From positions 54,085 to 118,084 of the IMG/VR virus record IMGVR_UViG_3300044623_000784: a stretch of DNA of 64,000 nucleotides; one strand, 5' to 3'. The notes under the pieces are model-generated. The model saw only the letters and a program-made list of their open reading frames with translations. It was not told the origin of the DNA and searched no databases. The translations under genes and the position numbers were made by a program. The stretch is from a virus. Positions 28,418-36,695 of the stretch are shown here, one piece after another; position 1 is the first letter of the stretch, and every line of letters begins with the position of its first letter.

Positions 28418-29080
28418 TTAAAATTTATTCTCTTCATAAAAACCTGTAATTTTTATAAAGCCTACTGTAACATAACGAATTGGTCCTTCTGTTACAAAAC
28501 GAACTCCGTGTTCATATTCTTCATTTCCTGGGAAAAGAAGTAATGTTCCTGGCTTTGGCCTTAAGTCTGAATTTTCTTTATTCTTAAAGAATAGAGTTCC
28601 ATCCTTATAGTCATCGTTGATATACAGTATAGCAGCATATTTAATCGATGGGTCTGTGTGTTGGTCTGTGTGAGACTTTAACTCAACTCCAGCCTGCATT
28701 CTCTGGAGTGTTCCAAATCCAGCAAGTTCTAGAGATGGATCTGCTAAGGTTAGAAGTTTTCCAAGTCTTAACTGAAGAGTTCTGCTAATCTCTTTATCTG
28801 TGATGTCTAGGTTTTTATCTTCCCAACCTTGAGTTATTTCAAACTTACCTTCAGCAACTAGGTTGTCAACATCATCTCGTCCAAACTTTTCCATACAAAA
28901 TCTAGCAAGATTCTTTGTATACTCGATTGACCAGTCTTCATTGGGCGTTATCTTGATTATGTCTAGCAACGTATCTAACTCATTGTCTTTTAAAAAGTCG
29001 TTAATAAATAAAACGCCATCGTGAAATACTTCGGTGTTATATCCTGCATCATCAAACTCTTTTTTTAAAAAGACTTCCAT
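28418..29080 (-). CDS. 2-oxoglutarate/Fe(II) dioxygenase 2
   Basis: 220 aa. Iron ligands His137-x-Asp139 (KSHTDQ) and His191 (YEHGVRFV); Arg202 for 2-oxoglutarate; strand motifs ILYINDDYKDGTLFF and KPGTLLLFPG. All catalytic residues are intact. The ATG directly follows the preceding stop. The N-terminal 115 residues (VLFINDFLKDNELDTLL) form the cap usual for P4H-like proteins. Confidence 0.88.
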   Translation of the reverse strand: MEVFLKKEFDDAGYNTEVFHDGVLFINDFLKDNELDTLLDIIKITPNEDWSIEYTKNLARFCMEKFGRDDVDNLVAEGKFEITQGWEDKNLDITDKEISRTLQLRLGKLLTLADPSLELAGFGTLQRMQAGVELKSHTDQHTDPSIKYAAILYINDDYKDGTLFFKNKENSDLRPKPGTLLLFPGNEEYEHGVRFVTEGPIRYVTVGFIKITGFYEENKF

Positions 29081-29827
29081 TTATAGGTCCTCCACCTTAT
29101 ACTTATTTCCATTAGCATCTAACTTCCAACCTTCTTTTAAAAGTTCTTGCCATTCGGCTCTTTCGATTTCTTGCTTGGCTCTAGTCTCTTTCATTTCTGC
29201 AGCCCAAGCATCTCTTAGTTCTTGCGGATAGTCTGACTCTTCTCTGTCATCCCAGAATGATCCAATAGTATATCTCACTCCGCTTGTAATAAGCGAGACT
29301 TCATGCATGTTGTTAAATCCGCCGTCAAACACTGCAAGCATTCCAACCTTTGGCTGAATCTCAATATTCTGATCTGGAAACCTTAATAGTCCACCTTCAA
29401 AGTTATCGTTTAGATAAAGAAATCCTGCATACCTACTTCTTGTAAATGCCCCAGAGTTTCCTTTCTCGTCAGTATTATCTGAATGAATTCTTGCATATGC
29501 TCCAGGTTCCCACTTTTGTGTGTGGTAACCAATCTTAGAAATTATTTTTGGATCTAAATCATGCACTGAGGCAATTGCTTCTGGCATCTTGCTTTCAATA
29601 TCTGAAAAGATTGTTGGCTCTAATCCAGCATCCAGGACTTCCTGATCATTATCTTGTGGAAGAACAGAGGAATATGACTCATAGAATGATATAGGCATCC
29701 AAGAGATTTTTCCGTTGTTTGCCTGAGCGTCTAACGCTTCTATCATTTTTTGACAAGTTTCTTCGTCAATAAAGTTTTCATAAACTACAATATCTTTTGT
29801 AATTCTTTTCTTGTTTTCTAGGTTCAT
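29081..29827 (-). CDS. 2-oxoglutarate/Fe(II) dioxygenase 3
   Basis: 248 aa. Iron ligands His115-x-Asp117 (RIHSDN) and His175 (NNMHEVSLI); Arg185 in SGVRYTIG; strand motif FLYLNDNFEGGLLRFP. The N-terminus has the P4H-like opening VVYENFIDEETCQKMIEAL. A charged C-terminal tail of about 50 residues (AWAAEMKETRAKQEIER) is extra compared with its neighbours and may be a coiled helix. ATGA overlap with the preceding gene. Confidence 0.88.
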   Translation of the reverse strand: MNLENKKRITKDIVVYENFIDEETCQKMIEALDAQANNGKISWMPISFYESYSSVLPQDNDQEVLDAGLEPTIFSDIESKMPEAIASVHDLDPKIISKIGYHTQKWEPGAYARIHSDNTDEKGNSGAFTRSRYAGFLYLNDNFEGGLLRFPDQNIEIQPKVGMLAVFDGGFNNMHEVSLITSGVRYTIGSFWDDREESDYPQELRDAWAAEMKETRAKQEIERAEWQELLKEGWKLDANGNKYKVEDL

Positions 29828-30684
29828 TTTATTCTCTTTTCTTTATCGGCATTCATTTTATTAGGATGGGCATCTCTAAACTTTTGCATAATATCTGGCT
29901 GCATTTCTTTCCAAACATCTTTTCCAAACTCAGCCTCTTTTTCAAACCACTCATCATCACCAATCTCATACTTCATCCAGTACATTCTGGAGATATACTT
30001 CTTTTCTCCTTTGGCTGGCATGACTCCATGAAGATATACTTGACCTTCTTTTGTTAGTATGTCTGGATGACCAGAAGGAAATATCAAGTAGTCTCCTGCT
30101 TCTGGCTTATACATATAGGCTTCTCCATCAACAATAAAGTCAATCTCTCCACCAGTATAATCATCATTAAAGTATGTTAAAGCAGTAATTCCAAACTTAT
30201 ATCCTGGGCTGACAATTGGCTCTCTAATAAAATCAGAGTGATAGGCCATTGCTAATGGGTCTTCTATATCTGTTTTATATCTTGCTATTGCTGGGCCATT
30301 AGTTGTCCACTGATTAAAAGATTCTCCTTCACGATTTACTAAGATTTTTTCTTTATCAAAATCAACATTATTCTTAAGTATGTAATCTTGTGTGGCTAAA
30401 TGAAAGTTTTCAAAGACTTCTAGCACTGCAACTTTTTGTGCTTCTTCTTTTTCTGTATTTGTTTTTATCTTCCTAATTTCTTCAATACTCATAGTGTGTG
30501 GATAATCTTTAAACAATGGATTCATGTACTCTCCGAAGTGAGACCACTTTGTCCAAGGACTAAAAATAGCATCTTCGCTTTCGTCTTTTAATATCTCAAG
30601 TGTCTTAGTGATATCCTTAAAAAGATTCTTGTATACAAATATCTTTGGATAAAGTTCAATATGCTCTAGGAGTTTTTCTGTCAT
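29824..30684 (-). CDS. 2-oxoglutarate/Fe(II) dioxygenase 4
   Basis: 286 aa from the ATG at 30684, chosen because it overlaps the preceding stop as ATGA and AGGAG lies 11 nt upstream; an earlier start would overlap the previous gene by 52 nt. Iron ligands His149-x-Asp151 (AYHSDF) and His219 (YLHGVMP), with basic residues 228-229 for 2-oxoglutarate; strand motifs LTYFNDDYTGGEIDF and KPEAGDYLIFPSG. It is the longest of the group, with a helical segment at about 65-115 not seen in the others. Confidence 0.86.
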   Translation of the reverse strand: MTEKLLEHIELYPKIFVYKNLFKDITKTLEILKDESEDAIFSPWTKWSHFGEYMNPLFKDYPHTMSIEEIRKIKTNTEKEEAQKVAVLEVFENFHLATQDYILKNNVDFDKEKILVNREGESFNQWTTNGPAIARYKTDIEDPLAMAYHSDFIREPIVSPGYKFGITALTYFNDDYTGGEIDFIVDGEAYMYKPEAGDYLIFPSGHPDILTKEGQVYLHGVMPAKGEKKYISRMYWMKYEIGDDEWFEKEAEFGKDVWKEMQPDIMQKFRDAHPNKMNADKEKRIK

Positions 30685-31355
30685 GGTTTTCTGTCTCCTG
30701 TGTGCTCTGTTATCTCCCAGAAGAATGGACATGTGTATCTAATACCACTCTTAATCTCTGTTACTCCGTGGACATAATTCATATCCCCTGGGAAAAAATA
30801 CGCTGCTCCCTTTTTAGGTTTAAACTGTACACCCTGTAATGGGAAGTATAACTCTCCACCTTCATAGTCCTCATTTAAATAAAATAGGCTTGAAAGATCA
30901 TAGTTTGGAAAATCATTTGGAAGTCCAGCATCTGGCCCTTCGTGCAGTTCCTTGTCTGCGTGAGGGTTCTGAAACTGGCCTGGAAGCCATCTGACGATAG
31001 TTGTCCCAGTAGGGGTAACCTTTACCTTATAGAACTCTTCAACGATTGGCTTAAGCCTTTGAAACAGGCCTGCGATTACTGGAGCGATTGTTGGATCATT
31101 TTTATCTAAAGTTGGGCTAGTGGCTACTCGATCTTTCCAGTACTCAGAGTCATATACAACTGTTCCGTTTTCGTTAACGTGGCTTTGAGTTACATCCCAG
31201 ATTGTCAAAGACTTTGCAGCCTTCTCTAAAAACTCTATTTCTTCTTGAGTCATAAAATTTTCTAACTCAACAATCATCTCTTTACCATTACCAAACCAGC
31301 CAGATGGCGTTAGTGACGGTTTTCTAATTACAACAGAAGCATCCATTTTGTCCAT
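30681..31355 (-). CDS. 2-oxoglutarate/Fe(II) dioxygenase 5
   Basis: 224 aa. Iron ligands His132-x-Asp134 (NPHADK) and His196 (YVHGVTEI); Arg206 in SGIRYTCP; strand motifs LFYLNEDYEGGELYFP and KPKKGAAYFFPGD. A -10 TATAAT (31367-31362) ends 6 nt before the ATG with no Shine-Dalgarno, so this gene probably begins a leaderless transcript carrying dioxygenases 5 to 1. Confidence 0.88.
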   Translation of the reverse strand: MDKMDASVVIRKPSLTPSGWFGNGKEMIVELENFMTQEEIEFLEKAAKSLTIWDVTQSHVNENGTVVYDSEYWKDRVATSPTLDKNDPTIAPVIAGLFQRLKPIVEEFYKVKVTPTGTTIVRWLPGQFQNPHADKELHEGPDAGLPNDFPNYDLSSLFYLNEDYEGGELYFPLQGVQFKPKKGAAYFFPGDMNYVHGVTEIKSGIRYTCPFFWEITEHTGDRKP

Positions 31356-31361
31356 AATTGA

Positions 31362-31370
31362 ATTATATCA
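31362..31370 (-). promoter_or_regulatory. Promoter for leaderless dioxygenase operon
   Basis: TGATATAAT on the minus strand with the ATG of dioxygenase 5 six bases on. A short inverted repeat (TAGGG / CCCTA, about 31371-31385) just upstream may end transcription of the preceding gene. Confidence 0.5.
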
Positions 31371-31382
31371 TAGGGTTTTTCC

Positions 31383-31838
31383 CTACAATGTCCTCTCTAT
31401 CTCTAGTTGTTTTAAGAATCTTTCTGTGTTGAATCTCCAATTATCTTTTGCAAAAGAAGTAACAATCTTAATACAGACATCCTCATAGTCTTTCTTGTCT
31501 AACTTATCCTTCAAAGAATGCAATGCTTCGACTGTATCAATATAGTTTTGCCTTACAAATGATGGATCTCCTGCGTGGTTTCTTTTTAAAACTTTTGTAT
31601 TGATTTTCCCAGATGGCTCATACATAGAAACTGTGAGGTAGTCTTTTGCAAAACCAGCATCTTGATACATTTCATAACCCTCTAAGGCCTGCTCTAGATT
31701 ATCAAAGGATATAATAGATCTTACAGGAGACTCTCCATCTCTTGAAACAGTTATCATGTAATGACCAACCTTTCCTTCTTTAGAACTTTTGATGTAGTCA
31801 TTAACTATATCAGAGTGTGTTGGATTTAATTCATTCAT
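31383..31838 (-). CDS. Unknown protein with a domain shared with a small early protein
   Basis: 151 aa, unrecognised. Residues about 25-90 (HYMITVSRDGESPVRSI to YEPSGKINTKVLKRNH) resemble the whole 72-aa protein at 59926-60144, sharing YLITC/YMITV, a central aromatic stretch, then TV-MY/LY-P-S/T-GK-TKV and R. The C-terminal 60 residues are helical and charged. ATGA overlap with the preceding gene puts it in the dioxygenase operon. Function unknown. Confidence 0.75.
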   Translation of the reverse strand: MNELNPTHSDIVNDYIKSSKEGKVGHYMITVSRDGESPVRSIISFDNLEQALEGYEMYQDAGFAKDYLTVSMYEPSGKINTKVLKRNHAGDPSFVRQNYIDTVEALHSLKDKLDKKDYEDVCIKIVTSFAKDNWRFNTERFLKQLEIERTL

Positions 31839-32551
31839 GATCTGCCCTGAGTTGTTTGATCTTCTACAATAAGTTTTAAAGTCTTTACTTCATGAGACCC
31901 TAGAGACTCTTGCTTTTCGTTAACAGCATTTCTATACCAGTCAGTCCATTCTCCAGTAGAGTTTAGAACTTGGGCTGCTTCACCATATGAGATGTTTGCT
32001 TCTACCCTTTTTCTGTCCTCATCTTTATAGTCAACCATTTTTATAACTGTGTTATTTAGTTGTGTCAAAGATATTGGAATAATTGTTGCAACTGGAGTTC
32101 CTGCTTTAATGACTATTCTTTTATTTGCTGTCTTTGCCTTAAGTGCTAAAGGGAAAGGGTTGTCATAGAAAGATGTGCTAATTAGTGAAGACATTGTCTC
32201 AAACTCATCACTAAAATAGTTTACTGGATTTATAGCAAACATGCTAACGTCAGTGTCTGTTCTAAATATCAATCCAGTGTCCATACTTATTGATGATTGT
32301 CCTCTACCAGAATACGCTCTTTCTGGACTAAATATTTTAACACGATCAGGAGTTTGATCGTTTATTCCGTCCCACTCAAACTCTATGTCTTCTTTGCAGG
32401 AAAGGCTATATCCAACTACGTTTGCTTGCGTTACTGGAAAGCATCTGTAGGCATGATTTTCTGAAGTAGCGTCCATCCAGTCTCTTTTAATAGACATAGG
32501 ATTAATTTCAAATATGCAACCTGGAGCCTTTTCTACTAAGATGTTATACAT
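31835..32551 (-). CDS. Unknown beta protein, partner of dioxygenase 6 (DUF6065-like?)
   Basis: 238 aa. It shares an architecture with the 259-aa protein at 33218-33997: an N-terminal CFP or CPA segment followed by GYSL/GYVL and IEF/LEF, a central P-N-F stretch, and IKAGTP/IPAGTP with a nearby P. I believe these resemble the DUF6065 family but cannot verify that. It directly follows a dioxygenase gene (TAATG overlap), in the same arrangement as its paralogue. Confidence 0.75.
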   Translation of the reverse strand: MYNILVEKAPGCIFEINPMSIKRDWMDATSENHAYRCFPVTQANVVGYSLSCKEDIEFEWDGINDQTPDRVKIFSPERAYSGRGQSSISMDTGLIFRTDTDVSMFAINPVNYFSDEFETMSSLISTSFYDNPFPLALKAKTANKRIVIKAGTPVATIIPISLTQLNNTVIKMVDYKDEDRKRVEANISYGEAAQVLNSTGEWTDWYRNAVNEKQESLGSHEVKTLKLIVEDQTTQGRS

Positions 32552-33207
32552 TAGTCTGTATCCGCAACATACATTTCTGGAGTGTGGAACTTTTTATTGT
32601 AGTCAAGCATAGTAACAATAGAGTATTTTGTTCCTGAATGTACTGGCATTGCACGATGAGGATACATGAATGTTGAAGGGAATATAAATAGATCTCCAGC
32701 CTCTGGCTTTACAGTCAAACCTTGTAATCTAAAGTTTAGTTCTCCACCATCGTAATCATCATTTACATAAGCAACAAGAGACACTGTACAGTTGTATGAG
32801 AAGCCGTGATCGTGGTGCTCTTGGAAGTGCTGGCCTGGTCCATACTTAATAAAGTTAAACGCTTCCCAGTACTTTAGTTCATGAATGTTGTGGATCTTGC
32901 AATAGTCTTCAACTGCTGGTGCCTGTGCGTCGTATACATCTTGCCACAGTTCCTGAAGTTTTAAACTTGTGGGGCTTTTATCATACTCTATATCTGTTTT
33001 CTTAAACTTAAAATCATTACAATCTCTATAATCTGGCATTAACTGCTTGTAGCCCACATACGCAGGTAGCCAAGCATATCCTGTGGTATCTCCTACAGGC
33101 TTAAGATTAGACTCTAGTCTATTAATAACATCAATTTCTTTTTTGATTACACCCTTGTAGCAAAAGATTCCATTGCCAAGGTCTTGCTTATCTGTCCATG
33201 TTTGCAT
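32551..33207 (-). CDS. 2-oxoglutarate/Fe(II) dioxygenase 6
   Basis: 218 aa. Iron ligands His131-x-Asp133 (EHHDHG) and His184 (YPHRAMPV); Lys194 (SGTKYSIV) replaces Arg; strand motifs VAYVNDDYDGGELNF and KPEAGDLFIFPS. It is a close paralogue of dioxygenase 7 (both have FNF-I/V-KY, SYNCTVS/AYNCTVS, SGTKY). It is followed at once by a DUF6065-like gene, forming the second copy of a duplicated two-gene cassette. Confidence 0.88.
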   Translation of the reverse strand: MQTWTDKQDLGNGIFCYKGVIKKEIDVINRLESNLKPVGDTTGYAWLPAYVGYKQLMPDYRDCNDFKFKKTDIEYDKSPTSLKLQELWQDVYDAQAPAVEDYCKIHNIHELKYWEAFNFIKYGPGQHFQEHHDHGFSYNCTVSLVAYVNDDYDGGELNFRLQGLTVKPEAGDLFIFPSTFMYPHRAMPVHSGTKYSIVTMLDYNKKFHTPEMYVADTD

Positions 33208-33217
33208 TATGTATTCC

Positions 33218-33997
33218 TTATCTATATTCTCTTCTTGACCAAACTTTGTTCTTATATACCCCGCCGTCTGGCTGTCTATAAGTTTTCATATTAGTAACCA
33301 TTCTATCATAAATTGTAACCTGATCCAATATTTCTATTTCATGATCCCAGTTTTCTCTTTTAAAAGGAAGAAACTGCATGTATGGCGTTCCTGCTGGTAT
33401 CAAGCCTTCCCAACCTTCGGCAACGAAAAATGGAAAAGTTCCTGGTATAGAAACTTTATCACTATCAATAATTCCAGAAGTATTTAGGAATGGCAAATCA
33501 AATCTATTCATAGGAGTCATAAACAAAGCACTATAGCCTTCTGGAAGAGAGACTTCCCAGTCTGGGTACCATGCAAAATGGTGTTGGTAAAACCCCTTTG
33601 GATGTTCAAACTGTGGCATTGGCGGTCTTTTTGTAACAAAGTCTTTATATTTTGGATCACTAATTTTGACATCAATTGTGCCCTGAGCATTTTTAAAAAA
33701 CTCTAAGTCACATGGAGTTTTTAAAACATATCCAGTTATAAAAGCATCAAGTATCGCTGGACAGGCTTTCCAGGTAGGAATTCTTCCATAATCATCATCG
33801 GTTCCTTCTTTAGGAAAAGGACAAGTTCCTTTGGGTGCTTTATAGTATTCTCCATTTGGCATTTTTGCAAATCTGTCAGCATCTTTATACCATTCTGGAA
33901 TTTCATTTTGAGTTGAAGTTGGTACAGATTTGCTGTCTTTGTTTAGCCATGCTCTGAATGATCTAAAGGTTGCTATATTGTATTTTTCATCACTCAT
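33218..33997 (-). CDS. Unknown beta protein, partner of dioxygenase 7 (DUF6065-like?)
   Basis: 259 aa, acidic/aromatic, with EIPEWYKDADRF near the start and PAGTPYMQFLPFKRENWDH near 210. It is homologous in layout to the 238-aa protein two genes downstream. Its start overlaps the stop of dioxygenase 7 (TAATG). Genes of this kind beside 2OG dioxygenases may act on the same substrate, but no catalytic residues are recognisable. Confidence 0.72.
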   Translation of the reverse strand: MSDEKYNIATFRSFRAWLNKDSKSVPTSTQNEIPEWYKDADRFAKMPNGEYYKAPKGTCPFPKEGTDDDYGRIPTWKACPAILDAFITGYVLKTPCDLEFFKNAQGTIDVKISDPKYKDFVTKRPPMPQFEHPKGFYQHHFAWYPDWEVSLPEGYSALFMTPMNRFDLPFLNTSGIIDSDKVSIPGTFPFFVAEGWEGLIPAGTPYMQFLPFKRENWDHEIEILDQVTIYDRMVTNMKTYRQPDGGVYKNKVWSRREYR

Positions 33998-34707
33998 TAG
34001 TGACTCAGTTCATTAATATCTGTCATAATGACTACACAATATTTTGTGCCTGACTTCATTGGAAGTGACGCATGCTCATAAATATAGTTTGAAGGAAATA
34101 CGGCAATATCTCCTACTCTTGGCTTATATACCAAATTATCTAATCTTGGAAACTTTAAGTCTCCGCCTTCGTAGTCATCATTAATATAGATTACAGCAGA
34201 GACAGTGCAGTTATATGCTGGTCCATGGTCAGCATGAATATTAAAATGAGTTCCTTCTCCTTCATACTTAACAAAGTTGAATGCTTCATAATATACAACA
34301 TTGATTCCCCAATATTGTGCATAATCATCTATACACATTTTTAACTTTTGATATATTTCTTCATGAAGATCAATTAGTTCTGCATTATGCTCATCTTTTG
34401 GCCCTAGATTTTCTTGCTTATATTTAAAATCTACACAATCTCTTGCTTTTTTAATTGGTGTTGTTGAGTTTGTTACTTGGGCTTCTGACCATTTGTATTT
34501 ACCTCCATGAGATAAGTTGGATTCAAGAACTCCTATGTATCTGTTTGCGTCTTCTAAAGAAAACGTGTCATGATATACATGTAAGCCCAAACCGAGGTTT
34601 TCAACACTAACGGTCTGATTCATTTGTCTTGTTGGAATTCTATTTGATGCTGTCTCTGATCTATCTTTTGTAAACCAGTGGTTTGAGTTTTCATCATATG
34701 CGCTCAT
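33997..34707 (-). CDS. 2-oxoglutarate/Fe(II) dioxygenase 7
   Basis: 236 aa. Iron ligands His158-x-Asp160 (NIHADH) and His212 (YEHASLP); Lys222 (SGTKYCVV); strand motifs VIYINDDYEGGDLKFP and KPRVGDIAVFPS. Closest paralogue is dioxygenase 6. It is the first gene of the dioxygenase cluster, with a promoter (TATGTTATAAT near 34733-34743) and AAAGGTAG ahead of the ATG. Confidence 0.88.
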   Translation of the reverse strand: MSAYDENSNHWFTKDRSETASNRIPTRQMNQTVSVENLGLGLHVYHDTFSLEDANRYIGVLESNLSHGGKYKWSEAQVTNSTTPIKKARDCVDFKYKQENLGPKDEHNAELIDLHEEIYQKLKMCIDDYAQYWGINVVYYEAFNFVKYEGEGTHFNIHADHGPAYNCTVSAVIYINDDYEGGDLKFPRLDNLVYKPRVGDIAVFPSNYIYEHASLPMKSGTKYCVVIMTDINELSH

Positions 34708-34759
34708 GGAAACTACCTTTCTTTGTTATAACCATTATAACATATACCTATAAAAATAT

Positions 34760-34796
34760 GCCTAAAACATTGAGTGGTAACTCTTTTGCTTTAGAC
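34760..34796 (-). terminator. Terminator upstream of the dioxygenase cluster
   Basis: Imperfect long hairpin: outer GTCTAAA / TTTAGGC and inner GAGT / ACTC around a 4-base loop, followed on the minus strand by ATATTTTTAT. It lies between the 143-aa gene and the cluster promoter. Confidence 0.6.
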
Positions 34797-34819
34797 ATAT
34801 ATTATTAAGATTTTTTATT

Positions 34820-35251
34820 TTATTCAACTAGAGTAAGGTTTGTTCCGTCCCAATTAAAGGTTTTTCCAACCTTATCAATTGGTTCAGTTTCAGTTTTTAC
34901 TAATATTGTTTCTCCATCAAAGGCTGCGTCAATCATTTCTATGTTAGAAGAATCTTTTGCAGCCGTAATTGAAAATACAACTTTATTGTCAGATAAGAAT
35001 ACATATCTATTAATTCCATCTAAATATTCCTGATCTACCGCTATATTAAGGTTTTCTCCAACAAATGAATTTCCGTCCCATACTGCCCCTCTTGTTGCAG
35101 AGGTTTTGTGTAGCGATGCATTCATACCAATAACTGGAAGACCAGCATCAAATGCTGCATCTATAACACTTGTATCTGCTAGGGAATAAGGATCTATTTG
35201 ATCTATTGCGTCCCAGGTGTTGTCACCATTTTTTGTTAATATAACGTACAT
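34820..35251 (-). CDS. Small structural protein with internal duplication
   Basis: 143 aa. Two similar halves: VIDAAFDAGLPVIGMNAS to AVWDGNSF and MIDAAFDGETILVKTE to FNWDGTNLTLVE. The WDG-x-x-LT-type ending is common in small phage virion proteins. Good AAGGAGAT ribosome site and -10 TATAAT-like box just upstream. It follows the Phe-Pro repeat protein; probably part of the virion surface set. Confidence 0.65.
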   Translation of the reverse strand: MYVILTKNGDNTWDAIDQIDPYSLADTSVIDAAFDAGLPVIGMNASLHKTSATRGAVWDGNSFVGENLNIAVDQEYLDGINRYVFLSDNKVVFSITAAKDSSNIEMIDAAFDGETILVKTETEPIDKVGKTFNWDGTNLTLVE

Positions 35252-35288
35252 AAAGTGTATCTCCTTTTATTATAGTATAGCATGTTCA

Positions 35289-36662
35289 TTAGTAGAAGCA
35301 GTTTCCACAGCATGGTGCTGTTGATGGGCAGTTCCACCATGGTCTATAACATGCTGGTCCGCAACCGCCACCGCCACCTGTGAAGTGTGGGAAGAATGGG
35401 AAGAACGGTGGGAAGAACGGGAAGAATGGTGGGAAGAATGGGAAGAACGGGAAGAACGGTGGGAAGAACGGGAAGAACGGTGGGAAGAATGGGAAGAATG
35501 GGAAGAACGGTGGGAAGAACGGGAAGAATGGTGGGAAGAATGGGAAGAACGGGAAGAACGGTGGGAAGAACGGGAAGAACGGTGGGAAGAATGGGAAGAA
35601 TGGTGGGAAGAACGGTGGGAAGAATGGGAAGAATGGTGGGAAGAATGGGAAGAATGGAGGGAAGAATGGGAAGAACGGTGGGAAGAACGGTGGGAAGAAT
35701 GGGAAGAAAGGTGGGAAGAATGGGAAGAAAGGTGGGAAGAATGGGAAAAATGGCGGGAAGAATGGAGGGAAAAATGGCGGGAAGAATGGAAAGAATGGGA
35801 AGAATGGAGCAATAGTAGTTACGCTAGTAGATTCAGCAGATGTTCCAGATGTTCCGTTAGCGTTTATTGCACGAACAGTATAGGTCTGTGCAGTATTTGC
35901 TTCTTGGGTAACTTCTACAGATGTTGCTCCTGTTGAATTGGTCTTACCATCTGATGCTGCCCAAACATAAGAAGTAATTGCACTTCCTCCATTTGATGGG
36001 GCTGTCCAAGAAACTGTATCCTTGTCTACTCCTGCTGTTGCTGTTGGGGCAGATGGAGTTGCTGGAACTGTTGTTGCTGTTATGGCGTTTGTTGTTGTTG
36101 CAGTAGATGTTCCGTTGGCATTTGTAGCAGTTACGCTAAATGTATAAGTAGTTCCACCTGTAAGAGATTGTACTGTTAGTGGTGATGCTCCAGATACTGA
36201 AGAAGCATTGTATGAAGATACTGTTTTTCCTCCGTTTACAGAAGATGCTGTAATTGTTGCTGCGCCATTTCCAAAAGCCCGTCCTGTTCCAACATTTGCT
36301 GCTGAAGCAGTAGGTGCTTGTGGTACAGTTGTTGCTAATACTCCAGCAGAAGCAGCAGAGGATGCTGAAGTTCCTGCAGCGTTAGTCGCTGTTACTGTAA
36401 ATGTTGGTGTTGCTGATGAGGAAATACCAGTTACAGTTAAAGGAGAAGATGCTCCAGTTGCTGTTTGTCCTGTGCTTGCTGTTACTGTAAAGGATGTTGC
36501 ATTAGGGGAAAGGGCTGGTAAAGAAAAAGATACAGATACTGCAGCATCATTAAATGCTCTACCTGTTCCAAGGTCTGTTCCAACAACATTGATTGGTGCT
36601 AATGGCTCCAAAAAGTCATTTGACGCTTGGGACTTCTTACCTATTCTCTTACCTGATGCCAT
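35289..36662 (-). CDS. FN3-like protein with long Phe-Pro repeat and Cys-rich tail
   Basis: 457 aa in three parts: about three fibronectin-III/Ig-like beta domains (residues 15-280; TYTFSVTATNANGTST, TYTVRAINANGTSG); roughly 150 residues of PFFPFFPPFF units (283-430); a Gly/Cys-rich end (GGGGGCGPACYRPWWNC, CCGNCFY) with six cysteines. I know no phage protein with such a repeat. Phe-Pro arrays could form a stiff polyproline-like rod or an adhesive hydrophobic fibre, and the prolines are candidate targets for the neighbouring prolyl-hydroxylase-like enzymes. There is an alternative open frame on the same strand (Ser/His-rich) that I reject because the FN3 frame is clearly coding. Confidence 0.8.
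   Translation of the reverse strand: MASGKRIGKKSQASNDFLEPLAPINVVGTDLGTGRAFNDAAVSVSFSLPALSPNATSFTVTASTGQTATGASSPLTVTGISSSATPTFTVTATNAAGTSASSAASAGVLATTVPQAPTASAANVGTGRAFGNGAATITASSVNGGKTVSSYNASSVSGASPLTVQSLTGGTTYTFSVTATNANGTSTATTTNAITATTVPATPSAPTATAGVDKDTVSWTAPSNGGSAITSYVWAASDGKTNSTGATSVEVTQEANTAQTYTVRAINANGTSGTSAESTSVTTIAPFFPFFPFFPPFFPPFFPPFFPFFPPFFPFFPPFFPFFPPFFPPFFPFFPPFFPFFPPFFPFFPPFFPPFFPFFPPFFPFFPPFFPFFPFFPPFFPFFPPFFPFFPFFPPFFPFFPPFFPFFPFFPPFFPFFPPFFPFFPHFTGGGGGCGPACYRPWWNCPSTAPCCGNCFY
35385..35815. repeat. 430-bp polypurine/polypyrimidine tandem repeat
   Basis: The plus strand is almost pure purine with GGGAAGAAT, GGGAAGAAC and GGT units in 9- and 12-base steps; the minus strand codes PFFP units. 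It is open in several frames on both strands because of its composition. GGG every 9-12 bases could also allow G-quadruplex or triplex DNA, and the repeat should be prone to length change by slippage. Confidence 0.85.
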
Positions 36663-36695
36663 TTTTAATCTCCTAATTTCTTATTGAATTTTGTA

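Noticed and set aside
35385-35815. CRISPR array
   Set aside because: Repeats are 9-30 bases, contiguous and coding, with no unique spacers.
35380-35936. Plus-strand Gly-Lys-Asn and Trp-Glu repeat frames and a minus-strand Ser-His frame
   Set aside because: All come from the purine repeat being open in several frames; only the FN3-Phe-Pro frame has flanking non-repetitive protein domains.
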